Counted from the first letter of the stretch, positions 54,839-63,855 are shown. The stretch is 64,000 nt of DNA from Paenibacillus sp. SYP-B3998 (GCF_010820665.1 NZ_JAAIKC010000001.1:62001-126000), one strand, 5' to 3'. Numbers and translations: made by a program. Notes: generated from the sequence alone by a model not told the origin.

Positions 54839-55615
54839 ATGAGAAAACATCTATTGACCTTTATGCTCGTTCCTGCTATTGCGTTTGGCGCAATTACGGT
54901 ACCACTTCCTGAGCATGCATCGGCATCCACTGCCGGACAAATTGTAAGCAGTGTTAGCTTGAGACAGAGCCCAAATGAGAATTCGGCTCGCATCCGTTAT
55001 TTAAAATCTGGTGAGAAGGTAACCATTTTAGAAAAAGTGAACAATTGGTGGTACAAAGTTAAGGATGGAAGCGGGCGTATAGGTTACATAAGCACAGCTT
55101 CAAAATACATACAGACATCAGGCGGCTCGTCGGGCGGCTCCAATAACGGGTCAGGATCTAACGGTGGCTCTACAACTACTAAAGTGCAGAATGTCATTGC
55201 AGCAGGTAAAAAATATATAGGAACTCCTTATGAATACGGCTCAAGTCGTGACAATACCAGTACATTTGATTGTTCCGATTTTGTGCGTCAAGCTTTCTTG
55301 GACGGAATTGGTTTGAAATTGCCGAGTGACTCCCGGGGCCAAGGGAATTACGTGAAGTCACTTGGAAACGCCAAAACGAATTGGCGCGATTTGAAAGCCG
55401 GTGATCTGATGTTTTTCATGGATTACAGAGGGACGGCCGCTTCGAACTACACGGGAATAAACAAAACAACACAAAGGATTACCCATGTTGCTATGTATTT
55501 GGGCGATGGGAAAATTCTATCAACCTATTCCAAAGAGAGCGGAGGCGTTCGGATAGATTCAATCGCTGGTCGGCATTGGGAATATCGGTTCCTCTACGGA
55601 GGAAGTGCGTTGTAA
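54839..55615 (+). CDS. Secreted NlpC/P60 peptidoglycan hydrolase with SH3 domain
   Basis: 258 residues. A signal peptide (about 1-29, ending ASAS) is followed by a bacterial SH3 domain (about 33-92; SLRQSPNENSARI, WWYKVKDGSGRIGYIS), a Gly/Ser linker, and an NlpC/P60 domain with Cys145 in FDCSDF, His216 in THVAMYLG and His246. It is a likely D,L-endopeptidase of stem peptides. The ATG at 54839 follows AGGAGG by 12 bases. It carries the recurrent leader hairpin and is followed by a bidirectional terminator. Confidence 0.93.
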   Translation: MRKHLLTFMLVPAIAFGAITVPLPEHASASTAGQIVSSVSLRQSPNENSARIRYLKSGEKVTILEKVNNWWYKVKDGSGRIGYISTASKYIQTSGGSSGGSNNGSGSNGGSTTTKVQNVIAAGKKYIGTPYEYGSSRDNTSTFDCSDFVRQAFLDGIGLKLPSDSRGQGNYVKSLGNAKTNWRDLKAGDLMFFMDYRGTAASNYTGINKTTQRITHVAMYLGDGKILSTYSKESGGVRIDSIAGRHWEYRFLYGGSAL

Positions 55616-55625
55616 GTCAAACAAC

Positions 55626-55665
55626 AAAAAGGACAGCTTCGAGAAAGATCGTGGCTGTCCTTTTT
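55626..55665. terminator. Bidirectional terminator between the NlpC/P60 and Nudix genes
   Basis: AAAAAGGACAGC and GCTGTCCTTTTT flank a 16-base loop. It serves both convergent genes. Confidence 0.9.
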
Positions 55666-55672
55666 GCGTTTA

Positions 55673-56182
55673 TTACGTTTGAATTGGATCTAGCAGCGGA
55701 TTCCAATGGATGGTGGGTTCGCCGCTTTCGGGATCAAGGCCAGCTGAGCCTACCCAGGGATGAGGTGTCAACCCAAAAGTGAAAAAATGTTCGAGCAAAC
55801 AGCGGAATATGAAGGGGATAGGACGGTCTAGCACTTGTTCTCTTGGAATCCAGTGAAGCTCTCCTTCACTCGTGACGATCCGGGGATTAACGTCTGTCGT
55901 TCCGATATAGAAAAATTGCTGACGAACTTCTTGTCCATTCAGTCGCAATAAGACGTACTGCATGCGAAGTCCGTGGATCTCATCGTGTTCAATGCCAGTT
56001 TCTTCCCAAACTTCGCGTAAGCATGCGTTTCTGGGATGGTTAAGTTCTTCAGGCTCTAAATGTCCGCCGACAGCTGCCCATAATCCTGGGGACAGCTTGC
56101 GGGTTAAGGAACGCTTCATCATAAGAAGCTCATCTTTGCTATTCCAAAGGAGGGCTGTGGACATCATGCGTAAGTTAATCAC
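55673..56182 (-). CDS. Nudix hydrolase
   Basis: 169 residues. The Nudix box reads GHLEPEE, then REVWEETGI, keeping the catalytic Glu residues, with two extra residues between halves compared with the consensus spacing. It is preceded by SPGLWAAVGG. The substrate is unknown (a nucleoside diphosphate derivative). A GTG start at 56182 with GGAGA seven bases upstream is chosen. Convergent with the NlpC/P60 gene. Confidence 0.88.
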   Translation of the reverse strand: MINLRMMSTALLWNSKDELLMMKRSLTRKLSPGLWAAVGGHLEPEELNHPRNACLREVWEETGIEHDEIHGLRMQYVLLRLNGQEVRQQFFYIGTTDVNPRIVTSEGELHWIPREQVLDRPIPFIFRCLLEHFFTFGLTPHPWVGSAGLDPESGEPTIHWNPLLDPIQT

Positions 56183-56277
56183 TACTGGGTCTCCTTCTCC
56201 TGTGTTTCTTTCAGCTTATCACAGTAAAGAACCCCAAAGATAGTAGCTGCATTTGACGTTTTCATGAAAATTGCCTA

Positions 56278-56306
56278 TTGCTTCAATCAACGTATTTCGA
56301 TATAAT
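56278..56306 (+). promoter_or_regulatory. Sigma-A promoter of pheB-hom-thrC-thrB-pheA
   Basis: TTGCTT (56278-56283) and TATAAT (56301-56306) have 17-base spacing, about 45 bases before pheB. Confidence 0.75.
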
Positions 56307-56350
56307 GTCCTCTATAAAGGTACAACAGTCTTTCCAGAGAGGACGGTAAC

Positions 56351-56836
56351 GTGGTGCCGGACAGCAAAGAGTTTTTTCATCCGATTAAGCATGCCGGGCC
56401 CGAGCGATACTATTTAGTCCGGGAAGATATTTTGCCGGAAGGCGTGCTTAAGACGGTTCAAGCGAAAGAACTGCTTGCTCGCGGAGAAGTGAAGACGATT
56501 CACGAGGCTGTTGAACAAGTAGGGCTTAGCCGAAGTGCTTTCTATAAGTACAAGGATGGTATTCATCCGCTAAGCAAGCTGGAAAGAGAACGTATTATAA
56601 CGATATCTATGGATTTGGAGCATAAGTCCGGTATTTTATCTAGAGTACTGGCACTCATAGCGAATTTAGATGGAAATGTGTTAACCATTCATCAGACGAT
56701 TCCTCTTCAGGGGATGGCCAATGTTGTTATCTCCGTTGAAACGTCCTCGATGGGGGAAGAGATTCGTCAATTATTGGATCGACTGCATGCTCAAGAAGGT
56801 GTTAAGCGTGCAATGGTCATTGGTCAGGGCAGTTAA
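56351..56836 (+). CDS. pheB: ACT domain-containing protein PheB (UPF0735)
   Basis: 161 residues. The N-terminal helix-turn-helix-like region contains YYLVREDILPEG and VGLSRSAFYKYKDGI. The C-terminal ACT domain (about 85-160; ISMDLEHKSGILSRVLALIA) may bind an amino acid. It heads the threonine/phenylalanine operon, so it may sense an end product (inference). GTG 56351 or the adjacent GTG 56354 starts it, after GAGAGGACGG. Confidence 0.9.
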   Translation: MVPDSKEFFHPIKHAGPERYYLVREDILPEGVLKTVQAKELLARGEVKTIHEAVEQVGLSRSAFYKYKDGIHPLSKLERERIITISMDLEHKSGILSRVLALIANLDGNVLTIHQTIPLQGMANVVISVETSSMGEEIRQLLDRLHAQEGVKRAMVIGQGS

Positions 56837-56866
56837 AGCTAGAGACTATTCAGGAGGTAATTCGGA

Positions 56867-58153
56867 ATGAAACCGATCAAGATTGGATTATTAGGACTTG
56901 GAACTGTTGGAACGGGGGTAGTCCGCATTATCGAGGGACACCAGGAAGATTTACAGCGTCAAACGGGTTCGGCGATTGAAATCGCAAAGATTTTGGTGCA
57001 AGATAAAATGAAGATCCGTAACATTTCGGTTGATCCGGACAAGCTGACAGAGAGCGCATGGGATGTCATTAATGATAGCGAAATCGATGTCATCGTAGAA
57101 GTAATGGGCGGTGTTTCGACGACAAAAGAACATATTTTAGCAGCCCTCAGCAATGGTAAGCATATTGTAACGGCTAACAAGGATTTAATGGCCATGCACG
57201 GTGCTGAAATTTTGGCGAAAGCAGCTGAACATGGTTGTGATGTCCTTTACGAAGCAAGCGTTGCTGGCGGTATTCCAATCATTCGTGCGTTGGTTGAGGG
57301 GTTCTCTTCCGATCGTATTACGAAGATCATGGGTATTGTGAACGGAACGACGAATTATATTTTGACCAAAATGAGCCAAGAAGGCGCTGCTTATGCAGAC
57401 GTACTGAAAGAAGCTCAAGATTTGGGTTATGCCGAAGCAGATCCTACCTCTGATGTTGAAGGGCTTGATGCGGCGCGTAAAATGACGATCCTTTCTACAC
57501 TAGGCTTTCATGCAAATGTAGCTTTGAGTGACGTTGAAGTAAAAGGGATTTCTAGCGTAAGTAAAGAAGATATTCAGTATGGCAAAAAGCTTGGCTATGA
57601 AGTGAAATTACTTGGCATTGCAGAGAATCACGATGGCCACATTTCAGTTAGTGTACAACCTACAATGGTTAAAAATACGCATCCACTCGCTTCCGTAAAC
57701 GGTGTATACAATGCCGTGTATGTAACTGGGGAAGCTGTTGGCGAGACGATGTTCTATGGCCCAGGCGCAGGCGAGCTGCCTACGGCGACGTCTGTCGTTG
57801 CTGACTTGGTTGCTGTAGTACGCAACTTGAAGCTTGGCGTGAATGGACGAACAGTTTTGGCGCCGTACAAAGAGATGAAGTTGAAAACGGACGAACAAAT
57901 CGCTTCTAAAAACTTTATTCTTCTGCATGTCGAAGATAAAGCAGGCGTACTCGCGCAAATTACGCAAATTTTTGCTCAACATGAAGTCAGCTTGGAGTCT
58001 GTATTCCAACATCCGAATACAACGAATCCAAAAGCAGAAATCATTATCATCACTCATGATGCGAACCAAGCCAGTATGAAGAATGTGCTGAAGCAGTTCG
58101 AATCCATGGATGTTATTCACTCTGTCAAGAGCCACTACCGTGTAGAAGGCTAA
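56867..58153 (+). CDS. hom: Homoserine dehydrogenase
   Basis: 428 residues. NAD(P) motif GLLGLGTVGTGVV is at about 7-19, and the substrate motif with GIVNGTTNYILTKM and ADPTSDVEGLDAARKM follows. A C-terminal ACT domain (about 350-428) suggests threonine feedback. AGGAGGTAATTCGG precedes the ATG. It makes homoserine for threonine and methionine. Confidence 0.97.
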   Translation: MKPIKIGLLGLGTVGTGVVRIIEGHQEDLQRQTGSAIEIAKILVQDKMKIRNISVDPDKLTESAWDVINDSEIDVIVEVMGGVSTTKEHILAALSNGKHIVTANKDLMAMHGAEILAKAAEHGCDVLYEASVAGGIPIIRALVEGFSSDRITKIMGIVNGTTNYILTKMSQEGAAYADVLKEAQDLGYAEADPTSDVEGLDAARKMTILSTLGFHANVALSDVEVKGISSVSKEDIQYGKKLGYEVKLLGIAENHDGHISVSVQPTMVKNTHPLASVNGVYNAVYVTGEAVGETMFYGPGAGELPTATSVVADLVAVVRNLKLGVNGRTVLAPYKEMKLKTDEQIASKNFILLHVEDKAGVLAQITQIFAQHEVSLESVFQHPNTTNPKAEIIIITHDANQASMKNVLKQFESMDVIHSVKSHYRVEG

Positions 58154-58216
58154 GAATTGCAAGATATCTAGGAAAACTATGCAAGCTAACTTATAGAAAA
58201 GAGGCGCTACATCGAA

Positions 58217-59281
58217 ATGAGATATATGGGCTTATTGCAAACTTATAAAAACTATTTACCTGTTAACGAGAACACGCCGCTGCTTACTTTGCATGAAGGA
58301 AATACGCCTTTAATCCGCGCTGATAAGCTATCCGATGAGCTTGATCTAGATATTTACTTCAAATATGAAGGCTTGAATCCTACAGGTTCTTTTAAAGACC
58401 GTGGGATGGTTATGGCCGTAGCGAAGGCGATGGAAGAAGGCAGTCGCACGATCATGTGCGCGTCAACAGGCAACACTTCGGCCGCTGCTGCCGCTTATGC
58501 AGCCAAAGGTAATCTGAACTGTATCGTTCTTATTCCTAATAATAATATTGCACTTGGTAAGCTGGCTCAAGCTATTATTTATGGGGCTAAAGTTATTGCC
58601 ATTGAAGGAAACTTCGACCGAGCGCTTGAAATTGTACGTGAAATAACAGCAAAGCATCCCATTACGCTTGTTAACTCGGTTAACCCTTACCGCATCGAAG
58701 GTCAGAAAACTGCTGCATTCGAGGTGAGCGACCAACTTGGTAAAGCGCCTGATTACTTAGCAATTCCTGTAGGAAACGCCGGGAATATTACGGCTTACTG
58801 GAAAGGTTTTAAAGAATATCATGCAGAGGGTAAAATTGCTTCTTTACCGAAAATGATTGGCTTCGAGGCCGAAGGCGCGATGGCGATTGTGAAAGGTGAA
58901 CCTATTCGCGATCCGGAAACGATTGCTACAGCAATTCGCATAGGTAACCCGGCAAGCTGGGACAGTGCGGTTAACGCAGCGAAAGAATCGAACGGTCAAA
59001 TTAACTACGTGACAGATGAACAAATCTTGCATGCCTATCGTACGATAGCAGCTAAAGAAGGTATTTTTGCAGAACCCGCATCCGCGGCTTCCATTGCCGG
59101 TGTCATGAAGCTGAAGGCGGAAGGCTACTTCAAAGGCGGGGAAAGTGTCGTGTGCGTGCTCACGGGACATGGATTGAAGGATCCAAATATTGCTATTAAA
59201 AGCGTTGCTGGCGGCGACCCTGTGGTCGTTCAAGACAATGAGGAAGCGGTTATGGAAGCAATCCGTAAGCTAGAGGGGTGA
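58217..59281 (+). CDS. thrC: Threonine synthase
   Basis: 354 residues, fold-type II PLP enzyme. PLP Lys60 is in GSFKDRGM; the phosphate loop is in [11 protein letters not shown]. It converts O-phosphohomoserine to threonine. AAGAGGCGCTAC precedes the ATG. Order hom-thrC-thrB is as in B. subtilis, where it is not next to pheA. Confidence 0.97.
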   Translation: MRYMGLLQTYKNYLPVNENTPLLTLHEGNTPLIRADKLSDELDLDIYFKYEGLNPTGSFKDRGMVMAVAKAMEEGSRTIMCASTGNTSAAAAAYAAKGNLNCIVLIPNNNIALGKLAQAIIYGAKVIAIEGNFDRALEIVREITAKHPITLVNSVNPYRIEGQKTAAFEVSDQLGKAPDYLAIPVGNAGNITAYWKGFKEYHAEGKIASLPKMIGFEAEGAMAIVKGEPIRDPETIATAIRIGNPASWDSAVNAAKESNGQINYVTDEQILHAYRTIAAKEGIFAEPASAASIAGVMKLKAEGYFKGGESVVCVLTGHGLKDPNIAIKSVAGGDPVVVQDNEEAVMEAIRKLEG

Positions 59282-59288
59282 GCTCTCC

Positions 59289-60257
59289 ATGCCAACACAA
59301 AAGGTGAGAGTAAGAGTACCAGCTAGTACAGCAAACTTAGGTCCGGGGTTTGATTCTTTGGGGATGGCCTTGAATTTGTACGCTTGGATCGACATGTCTA
59401 TCTCAGACAATACGACGATCCACTTGATCGGCGATCAAATGAATGGTGTCCCGGCCGATAAGTCGAACTTGATTTATAAAGTCGCGCAAATGGTGTTTGA
59501 GCAAGCAGGGGTTTCTCACCCTGAGCTGGACATTGCCATGTATAGCGAAATTCCGTTGACGCGCGGCCTTGGCAGCAGCGCGTCGGCGATTATTGGCGCG
59601 CTTGCAGGCGCGAATGCGTTAATCGGGTATAAGCTCACGCAGGATGAGCTGTTCCAAATCGCAACTCGTCTAGAGAAGCATCCTGACAATGTTGGGGCAA
59701 GCTTATTCGGGGGTATCGTAGTTGCATTTTGGGATGGGCATCGAGCGGAATCGATACGGCTTGAGCCTGATGTGAACTTGGAAGTGCTAGTGGCAATTCC
59801 TGCTTTTCAACTTTCCACAGAAAAGGCCAGAAGTGTAATGCCACAGCAAGTTATGATGAAGGATGCGGTATTCAACCTCAGCCACTCTTCGCTGCTCGTT
59901 GCCGCGCTGAGCACTGGTAATTTGGGTATGATTCGCTATGCTATGAAAGACGCGCTGCACCAGCCTTACCGTGCTCCGCTCATTCCAGGCATGGCAACAA
60001 TTCTGGAGCAAGCCGACCAATACGGCGCGTTAGGTGCTGCACTTAGTGGAGCAGGCCCTACAATGCTTGCGCTTGTAGATGCGCGCAGCGAGCGGAAAGC
60101 TGAACTTGAGACCTTCTTGAAAGAAACGCTCCTCAAGGAAGGCATAGAAGCACAGACGCTCTGGTTGAAGCCAAGTGCTGAAGGAGTAACAACTTCGCAG
60201 TTACATGAGGGGGAAGCAGATCTTCAAGCCTTGGTTCAGGGGGAGGTTCTTACATGA
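59289..60257 (+). CDS. thrB: Homoserine kinase
   Basis: 322 residues, GHMP family. The N-terminus VPASTANLGPGFDSLG and the ATP motif PLTRGLGSSASAI are clear, followed by GAALSGAGPT. It phosphorylates homoserine for ThrC. The start follows the thrC stop by seven bases and overlaps pheA by four (ATGA). Confidence 0.97.
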   Translation: MPTQKVRVRVPASTANLGPGFDSLGMALNLYAWIDMSISDNTTIHLIGDQMNGVPADKSNLIYKVAQMVFEQAGVSHPELDIAMYSEIPLTRGLGSSASAIIGALAGANALIGYKLTQDELFQIATRLEKHPDNVGASLFGGIVVAFWDGHRAESIRLEPDVNLEVLVAIPAFQLSTEKARSVMPQQVMMKDAVFNLSHSSLLVAALSTGNLGMIRYAMKDALHQPYRAPLIPGMATILEQADQYGALGAALSGAGPTMLALVDARSERKAELETFLKETLLKEGIEAQTLWLKPSAEGVTTSQLHEGEADLQALVQGEVLT

Positions 60258-61132
60258 AAAGAGTCGCCATCCTAGGGCCCAGTACGTTCTCAGAAGAAGC
60301 AACCCGTCATTTTTTCGGGGGGAATTTTGAATATGTATCTTATAAGCTGATTTCTGATGTATTTACTGCAACTGCGTCAGGGGAAACAGATTTAGGCGTG
60401 ATTCCAATTGAGAACACGTTAGAAGGTTCAGTTCATTTACACGTTGATTGGCTTGTCCACGAAGTAAATCTTCCTATTCGAGCAGAATGGGTTTTTCCAA
60501 TCGATATGAATCTTATTGGTTACCCTAATCCCAAGGGCACAAGTGAGGGAACGAATCCCTACGGGCATATCCGTAAAGTGCTTTCTCATCATGTTGTGCC
60601 TGCGCAGTGCAGCAAATTCATGAAGCGATATTTGAGTGATGCGGAGTTCGAGCAAGTCAGTTCCACAGCGGAAGGCGTCAGGATTGTATCTACGCTCGAA
60701 GATCCGTCGGTTGCTGCGATTGGTACTGCAATCGCTTCGATCAATTATGAGGTTCCCATGCTTCAAAAGGAAATTCAGGATCATAAAGATAACATGACAC
60801 GCTTCTTGCTTGTTGGGGTTGAAGCCTCGGAATTAAAACCATCGAATGATGTGAAAACGACGATCCTAGTCACACTGCCTGAGGATTATCCTGGCGCTCT
60901 ACATCAAGTTTTATCGGCGTTCGCGTGGCGAAGGATCAATATGTCTAAAATTGAGTCGAAACCAACGAAGAAGAAGCTGGGTACTTATTATTTTTATATC
61001 GATATTGCAGGTTCGATGGATTCCGTTCTGCTTCCTGCAGCGATTCAAGAAATTGAAGCAATTGGCTGTCAGGTCCGAATTTTAGGCTGTTATCCGAGTT
61101 ATTCATATCCCGCGAATATTTCGGAGGTGTAG
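60254..61132 (+). CDS. pheA: Prephenate dehydratase
   Basis: 292 residues. The catalytic domain has GPSTFSEEATRHFF, GVIPIENTLEGSV and DNMTRFLLVG. The C-terminal ACT domain (about 200-285) has the HQVLSAFAWRRINMSKIESKP Phe-binding region. It converts prephenate to phenylpyruvate. It starts in the stop of thrB and is followed by the remains of ilvE. Confidence 0.97.
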   Translation: MKRVAILGPSTFSEEATRHFFGGNFEYVSYKLISDVFTATASGETDLGVIPIENTLEGSVHLHVDWLVHEVNLPIRAEWVFPIDMNLIGYPNPKGTSEGTNPYGHIRKVLSHHVVPAQCSKFMKRYLSDAEFEQVSSTAEGVRIVSTLEDPSVAAIGTAIASINYEVPMLQKEIQDHKDNMTRFLLVGVEASELKPSNDVKTTILVTLPEDYPGALHQVLSAFAWRRINMSKIESKPTKKKLGTYYFYIDIAGSMDSVLLPAAIQEIEAIGCQVRILGCYPSYSYPANISEV

Positions 61133-61140
61133 GAAGCGAT

Positions 61141-61484
61141 ATGGCACAATGGATATATGTAGACGGTGATTATGCAACCCGAAATTTATCAAGTGTGGTA
61201 TTGTCTACACATCACCTTGCTACTGCGGGGCTCTGGAAGGCATTATACGAGCAGCAATAATTGAATTGTGTGTGAGACTGGGCTATACGTTGAAAGAGGA
61301 GCCTTCACACTCCATGATGTGTATGTGGCTGATGAAGCTTTTTTCAAGGGTACCGCTGCAGAGGTCATCGTTGTCCGAGAAGTGGACGCCCGATTCATTG
61401 GGGAAGGTAAGCCTGATTACGAGTCAGCTCCTTCAAGCGTTTCGAGGTATCGTCGAAGTAGATGGTGTTCGTGTTTTTGAATAA
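61141..61484 (+). pseudogene. ilvE: Decayed branched-chain amino acid aminotransferase (ilvE relic)
   Basis: An intact ribosome binding site (GGAGGTG) and start codon lead into MAQWIYVDGDY, a normal IlvE N-terminus, but the frame ends after 39 codons. From 61197 in another frame the sequence reads YTSPCYCGALEGIIRA and IIELCVRLGYTLKEE. It then shifts frame near 61300 to FTLHDVYVADEAFFKGTAAE and ARFIGEGK, and shifts back near 61410 to ITSQLLQAFRGIVEVDG to the stop. About 170 codons between residue 16 and the YTSPCY region are missing. An internal deletion and two frameshifts are therefore present. A functional copy must lie elsewhere. Confidence 0.88.
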
Positions 61485-61495
61485 GTTCTTATTAC

Positions 61496-61532
61496 GAATC
61501 CTTTGCGCGTCAAGCGTAAGGGATTTTTTTTG
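61496..61532 (+). terminator. Intrinsic terminator after the ilvE relic
   Basis: AATCCTTTGCG pairs with CGTAAGGGATT, followed by a run of eight T. Confidence 0.85.
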
Positions 61533-61590
61533 TCCGAAAGGAGGTCAAAAGCCCAGAAACGTGCATAAACTGTAATGTCATTGTGAATGG

Positions 61591-61611
61591 GTAACCGGAA
61601 AGGGTACCGCT
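61591..61611 (+). repeat. Hairpin upstream in the safA-like leader
   Basis: GGTAACC, loop, GGGTACC pairs with one mismatch, 20 bases before the main leader hairpin. It occupies the H1 position seen in other leaders but has unrelated sequence. Confidence 0.4.
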
Positions 61612-61620
61612 GAATTATGG

Positions 61621-61657
61621 TTACGAAACAAGTTTTCTAACGAAAACTCGAAGGAGG
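61621..61657 (+). promoter_or_regulatory. Recurrent 5'-UTR hairpin abutting the safA-like Shine-Dalgarno
   Basis: TTACGAAACA, then AGTTTTC, loop TAAC, GAAAACT (7-bp perfect), then CGAAGGAGG, before the TTG at 61666. Confidence 0.7.
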
Positions 61658-61665
61658 TATTGGTG

Positions 61666-63012
61666 TTGAAAATCCATATTGTCAAAAAAGGCGACTCCCT
61701 GAACGAGCTGGCAAAAAAACACCATGTCGAGCTGGATCAGATCATTGCATTCAATCCGCAAATTACCGATCCGAATCACCTGAGTATCGGCGAAAAGGTG
61801 AAGATTCCATCGCATCCAAAGCCCGTTGAACTACCTGCGTCCGAGTATGTGTATAAGCATATCGTCCAACAGGGAGATAGCTTGTGGAAGCTGGGAAAAG
61901 CCTGGGATGTTTCATTACAGGCGATGATTCAAGCCAATCCGCAGCTGAAAAATCCAAATGTACTTATGACGGGTGAAGTTGTTTATGTTCCGAAGGCACC
62001 TGATGGGCATTCGAATGGACTTGAGCATGGGCATGATCATGTGCATATGGGGCATCAACCACTGCCAGGTCACCACCACAAAACGTCAACAGCACCGTTT
62101 GTGCAACCAGAGGTTGTGCAGCAAGGGACGCCTACGGAACCGGCTGAACCGCCTTTTATGCCGATTGTTGAAGGTCCAATTAGCCAAGTAACGCCTTCGC
62201 CGATTGAAAGCACAGCGCCTTCCCAAGAGATTCCGAGCGTAAATGCGCCAGCGCCAGTCATTCCAATACCTATGATCCCATTGCCTGAAAAAGAGCACAA
62301 CGAACTCAACGAACCTTATACGCAACCTGCTGTTCATCCATTTCAACAATTTCATATTACGGCAACGGAGGTTTTCGCTTATCCAAGTGCGGAACAAGCA
62401 GAAACCGTAAACTATCCTGAGTTCGCTCCGTACCCTCAACTGCCTTGGGAGCATGAACACTATCCGGCGCAGACCGGCCAAATCCCTGTAAGCAATGGTG
62501 GATGTGGCTGCGGAGAAACGAATTATACTGAACCGTCATGGAAAGGGTTTCCAACAGGAGGGCCGATAGCATCTCCTTTTTCCGAAGAAGCTCCATGGCA
62601 GACATACGCGCAAGCTGCTCCACCGATGCCTGGCTTTTATCCGCAGACTCCTCTGCAAATGGGATCTCCTTATGACATGCAGCAGCCACCCTGCTATCCG
62701 CTTGGACCAGAGTTCTATGCTCCGCAGCATGGCACGTTGCCGCATTACGGAATGCCGTTTCCAACACCTTATGAGTCTCCGATTTTGCCACAGGTTCACG
62801 CGCATCAGCTAGCAGAAGAGACAGATAAGGAGGAAACGGTAGAGATTGATATTCGTTCCGATAAAAAGAGTGGAAAAACAACGAAGGCAAACACCAATCC
62901 CGCTAAAAAAGCAAGGCAGTCAGGTTCGTCAAATATTAGCGCGCTTTCGAGAAGGCAGCAGGCTTCAGAGAAGCAAGAACCAAAAGCGAATGTTCCCTGG
63001 ATTAACGTCTAA
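61666..63012 (+). CDS. safA: SafA-like LysM spore coat morphogenetic protein
   Basis: 448 residues. Two N-terminal LysM domains (about 2-48 and 66-112; HIVKKGDSLNELAKKH and HIVQQGDSLWKLGKAW) bind glycan. A His-rich patch (HGHDHVHMGH) and a long Pro/Gln/Tyr-rich region with GGCGCGE follow, then a charged Lys/Glu C-terminus. Place after pheA matches safA of B. subtilis, a coat assembly protein that interacts with SpoVID. The second LysM is unusual for SafA, so a general LysM wall protein remains possible. TTG 61666 with AAGGAGG eight bases upstream is preferred over TTG 61660 or GTG 61663. Confidence 0.8.
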   Translation: MKIHIVKKGDSLNELAKKHHVELDQIIAFNPQITDPNHLSIGEKVKIPSHPKPVELPASEYVYKHIVQQGDSLWKLGKAWDVSLQAMIQANPQLKNPNVLMTGEVVYVPKAPDGHSNGLEHGHDHVHMGHQPLPGHHHKTSTAPFVQPEVVQQGTPTEPAEPPFMPIVEGPISQVTPSPIESTAPSQEIPSVNAPAPVIPIPMIPLPEKEHNELNEPYTQPAVHPFQQFHITATEVFAYPSAEQAETVNYPEFAPYPQLPWEHEHYPAQTGQIPVSNGGCGCGETNYTEPSWKGFPTGGPIASPFSEEAPWQTYAQAAPPMPGFYPQTPLQMGSPYDMQQPPCYPLGPEFYAPQHGTLPHYGMPFPTPYESPILPQVHAHQLAEETDKEETVEIDIRSDKKSGKTTKANTNPAKKARQSGSSNISALSRRQQASEKQEPKANVPWINV

Positions 63013-63039
63013 ATGGTGTAGATTCCTTCTAGGCTTAAT

Positions 63040-63087
63040 AAAAAAGCAACCCATCAACTTTATTAAAAGTTGGGGGTTGCTTCTTTA
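63040..63087. terminator. Bidirectional terminator between safA-like and sigma factor genes
   Basis: AAGCAACCC with CAACTTT pairs with AAAGTTG and GGGTTGCTT. T tracts are on both strands. It closes both convergent genes. Confidence 0.9.
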
Positions 63088-63699
63088 TTAAGCGAGCATG
63101 CCTATTGTGAAGAACACCATTAAGCCAACAACAAAATTCATGCCCCATTTTTTGCGGAGGAGTTCTCTTCCACGGTGAAGACGTGTTTTAATTGTTGTTA
63201 TGGGTAAATTCAACTTCTCGCTAATTTCTTGCAGCGAAAGTTCCTCTAAATAATACAGGGTTATGACGCTTTTATATTTATCAGCCAATTTATTGATGGA
63301 TGTGTGCATGTGCTCTTGAATTTCGGTTTGGAGAACAGCATGCTCGGGCGTATGATCTTGACTAGCTAATTTACTGTAGTAGCTGTAATCATCGTCATTC
63401 TCCGACAATTCTGCATCTAAAGATTGAACCGGCTTCTTTTTGCGAAGCAGATCGATGGCCACGTTCTTACCGATGCGGTAAATCCAAGTGGAGAAATTTT
63501 GACTTTCGTCATAGTGGTTTAAGTTCAAGTAAACACGGATAAATGTTTCTTGGACGATGTCCTCGGAATCAGGTTTATTGTGAAGCATACGAAAAGCAAG
63601 TCTTTGAATTTTGTTACGGTACAACTCCACCAATTCCACAAATGCGTTCCGGTCTCCCCGGCGCGATAACTGAATCAATTGAAGTTCTGCCACGTTCAT
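63088..63699 (-). CDS. SigW-like ECF sigma factor with hydrophobic C-terminal tail
   Basis: 203 residues. Region 2 (about 20-90) has YRNKIQRLAFRMLHNKPDSEDIVQETFIRVY and FSTWIYRIGKNVAIDLLRKKKP. Region 4 (about 130-180) has SVITLYYLEELSLQEISEKLN and TTIKTRLHRGRELLRKKW. The best resemblance is to SigW (envelope stress). After RKKW the protein runs on for about 18 hydrophobic residues (MNFVVGLMVFFTIGMLA), like a membrane helix. No anti-sigma gene lies downstream, where safA converges. ATG 63699 with AAGGAGGGG upstream is preferred. Confidence 0.88.
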   Translation of the reverse strand: MNVAELQLIQLSRRGDRNAFVELVELYRNKIQRLAFRMLHNKPDSEDIVQETFIRVYLNLNHYDESQNFSTWIYRIGKNVAIDLLRKKKPVQSLDAELSENDDDYSYYSKLASQDHTPEHAVLQTEIQEHMHTSINKLADKYKSVITLYYLEELSLQEISEKLNLPITTIKTRLHRGRELLRKKWGMNFVVGLMVFFTIGMLA

Positions 63700-63705
63700 G
63701 CTGTT

Positions 63706-63736
63706 CCCCTCCTTAAGAGTTTTCCTTGGGAAAACT
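63706..63736 (-). promoter_or_regulatory. Recurrent 5'-UTR hairpin abutting the sigma gene Shine-Dalgarno
   Basis: Minus strand: AGTTTTCC, CAA, GGAAAACT, then CTTAAGGAGG and the start codon. This is the only copy on the minus strand, so the element follows gene orientation. Confidence 0.7.
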
Positions 63737-63758
63737 ATCTTCATAAACAAGCACTGTG

Positions 63759-63775
63759 TTTTTCCATAGGAAAAA
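63759..63775 (-). repeat. First hairpin of the sigma gene leader
   Basis: Minus strand: TTTTTCC, TAT, GGAAAAA, a 7-bp perfect stem 22 bases upstream of the second hairpin, matching the paired layout in the lonB and spoIVFA leaders. Confidence 0.6.
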
Positions 63776-63855
63776 TGTCTTCAGACGTAAAATTAGTTTA
63801 TTCAAATATATATCATTTTGCCTGAATAAGTGTGAGAAAAATTCATCTACTTCTG

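Noticed and set aside
61266-61484. 72- and 70-codon ORFs after pheA as independent genes
   Set aside because: They are two frames of the same decayed ilvE C-terminus.
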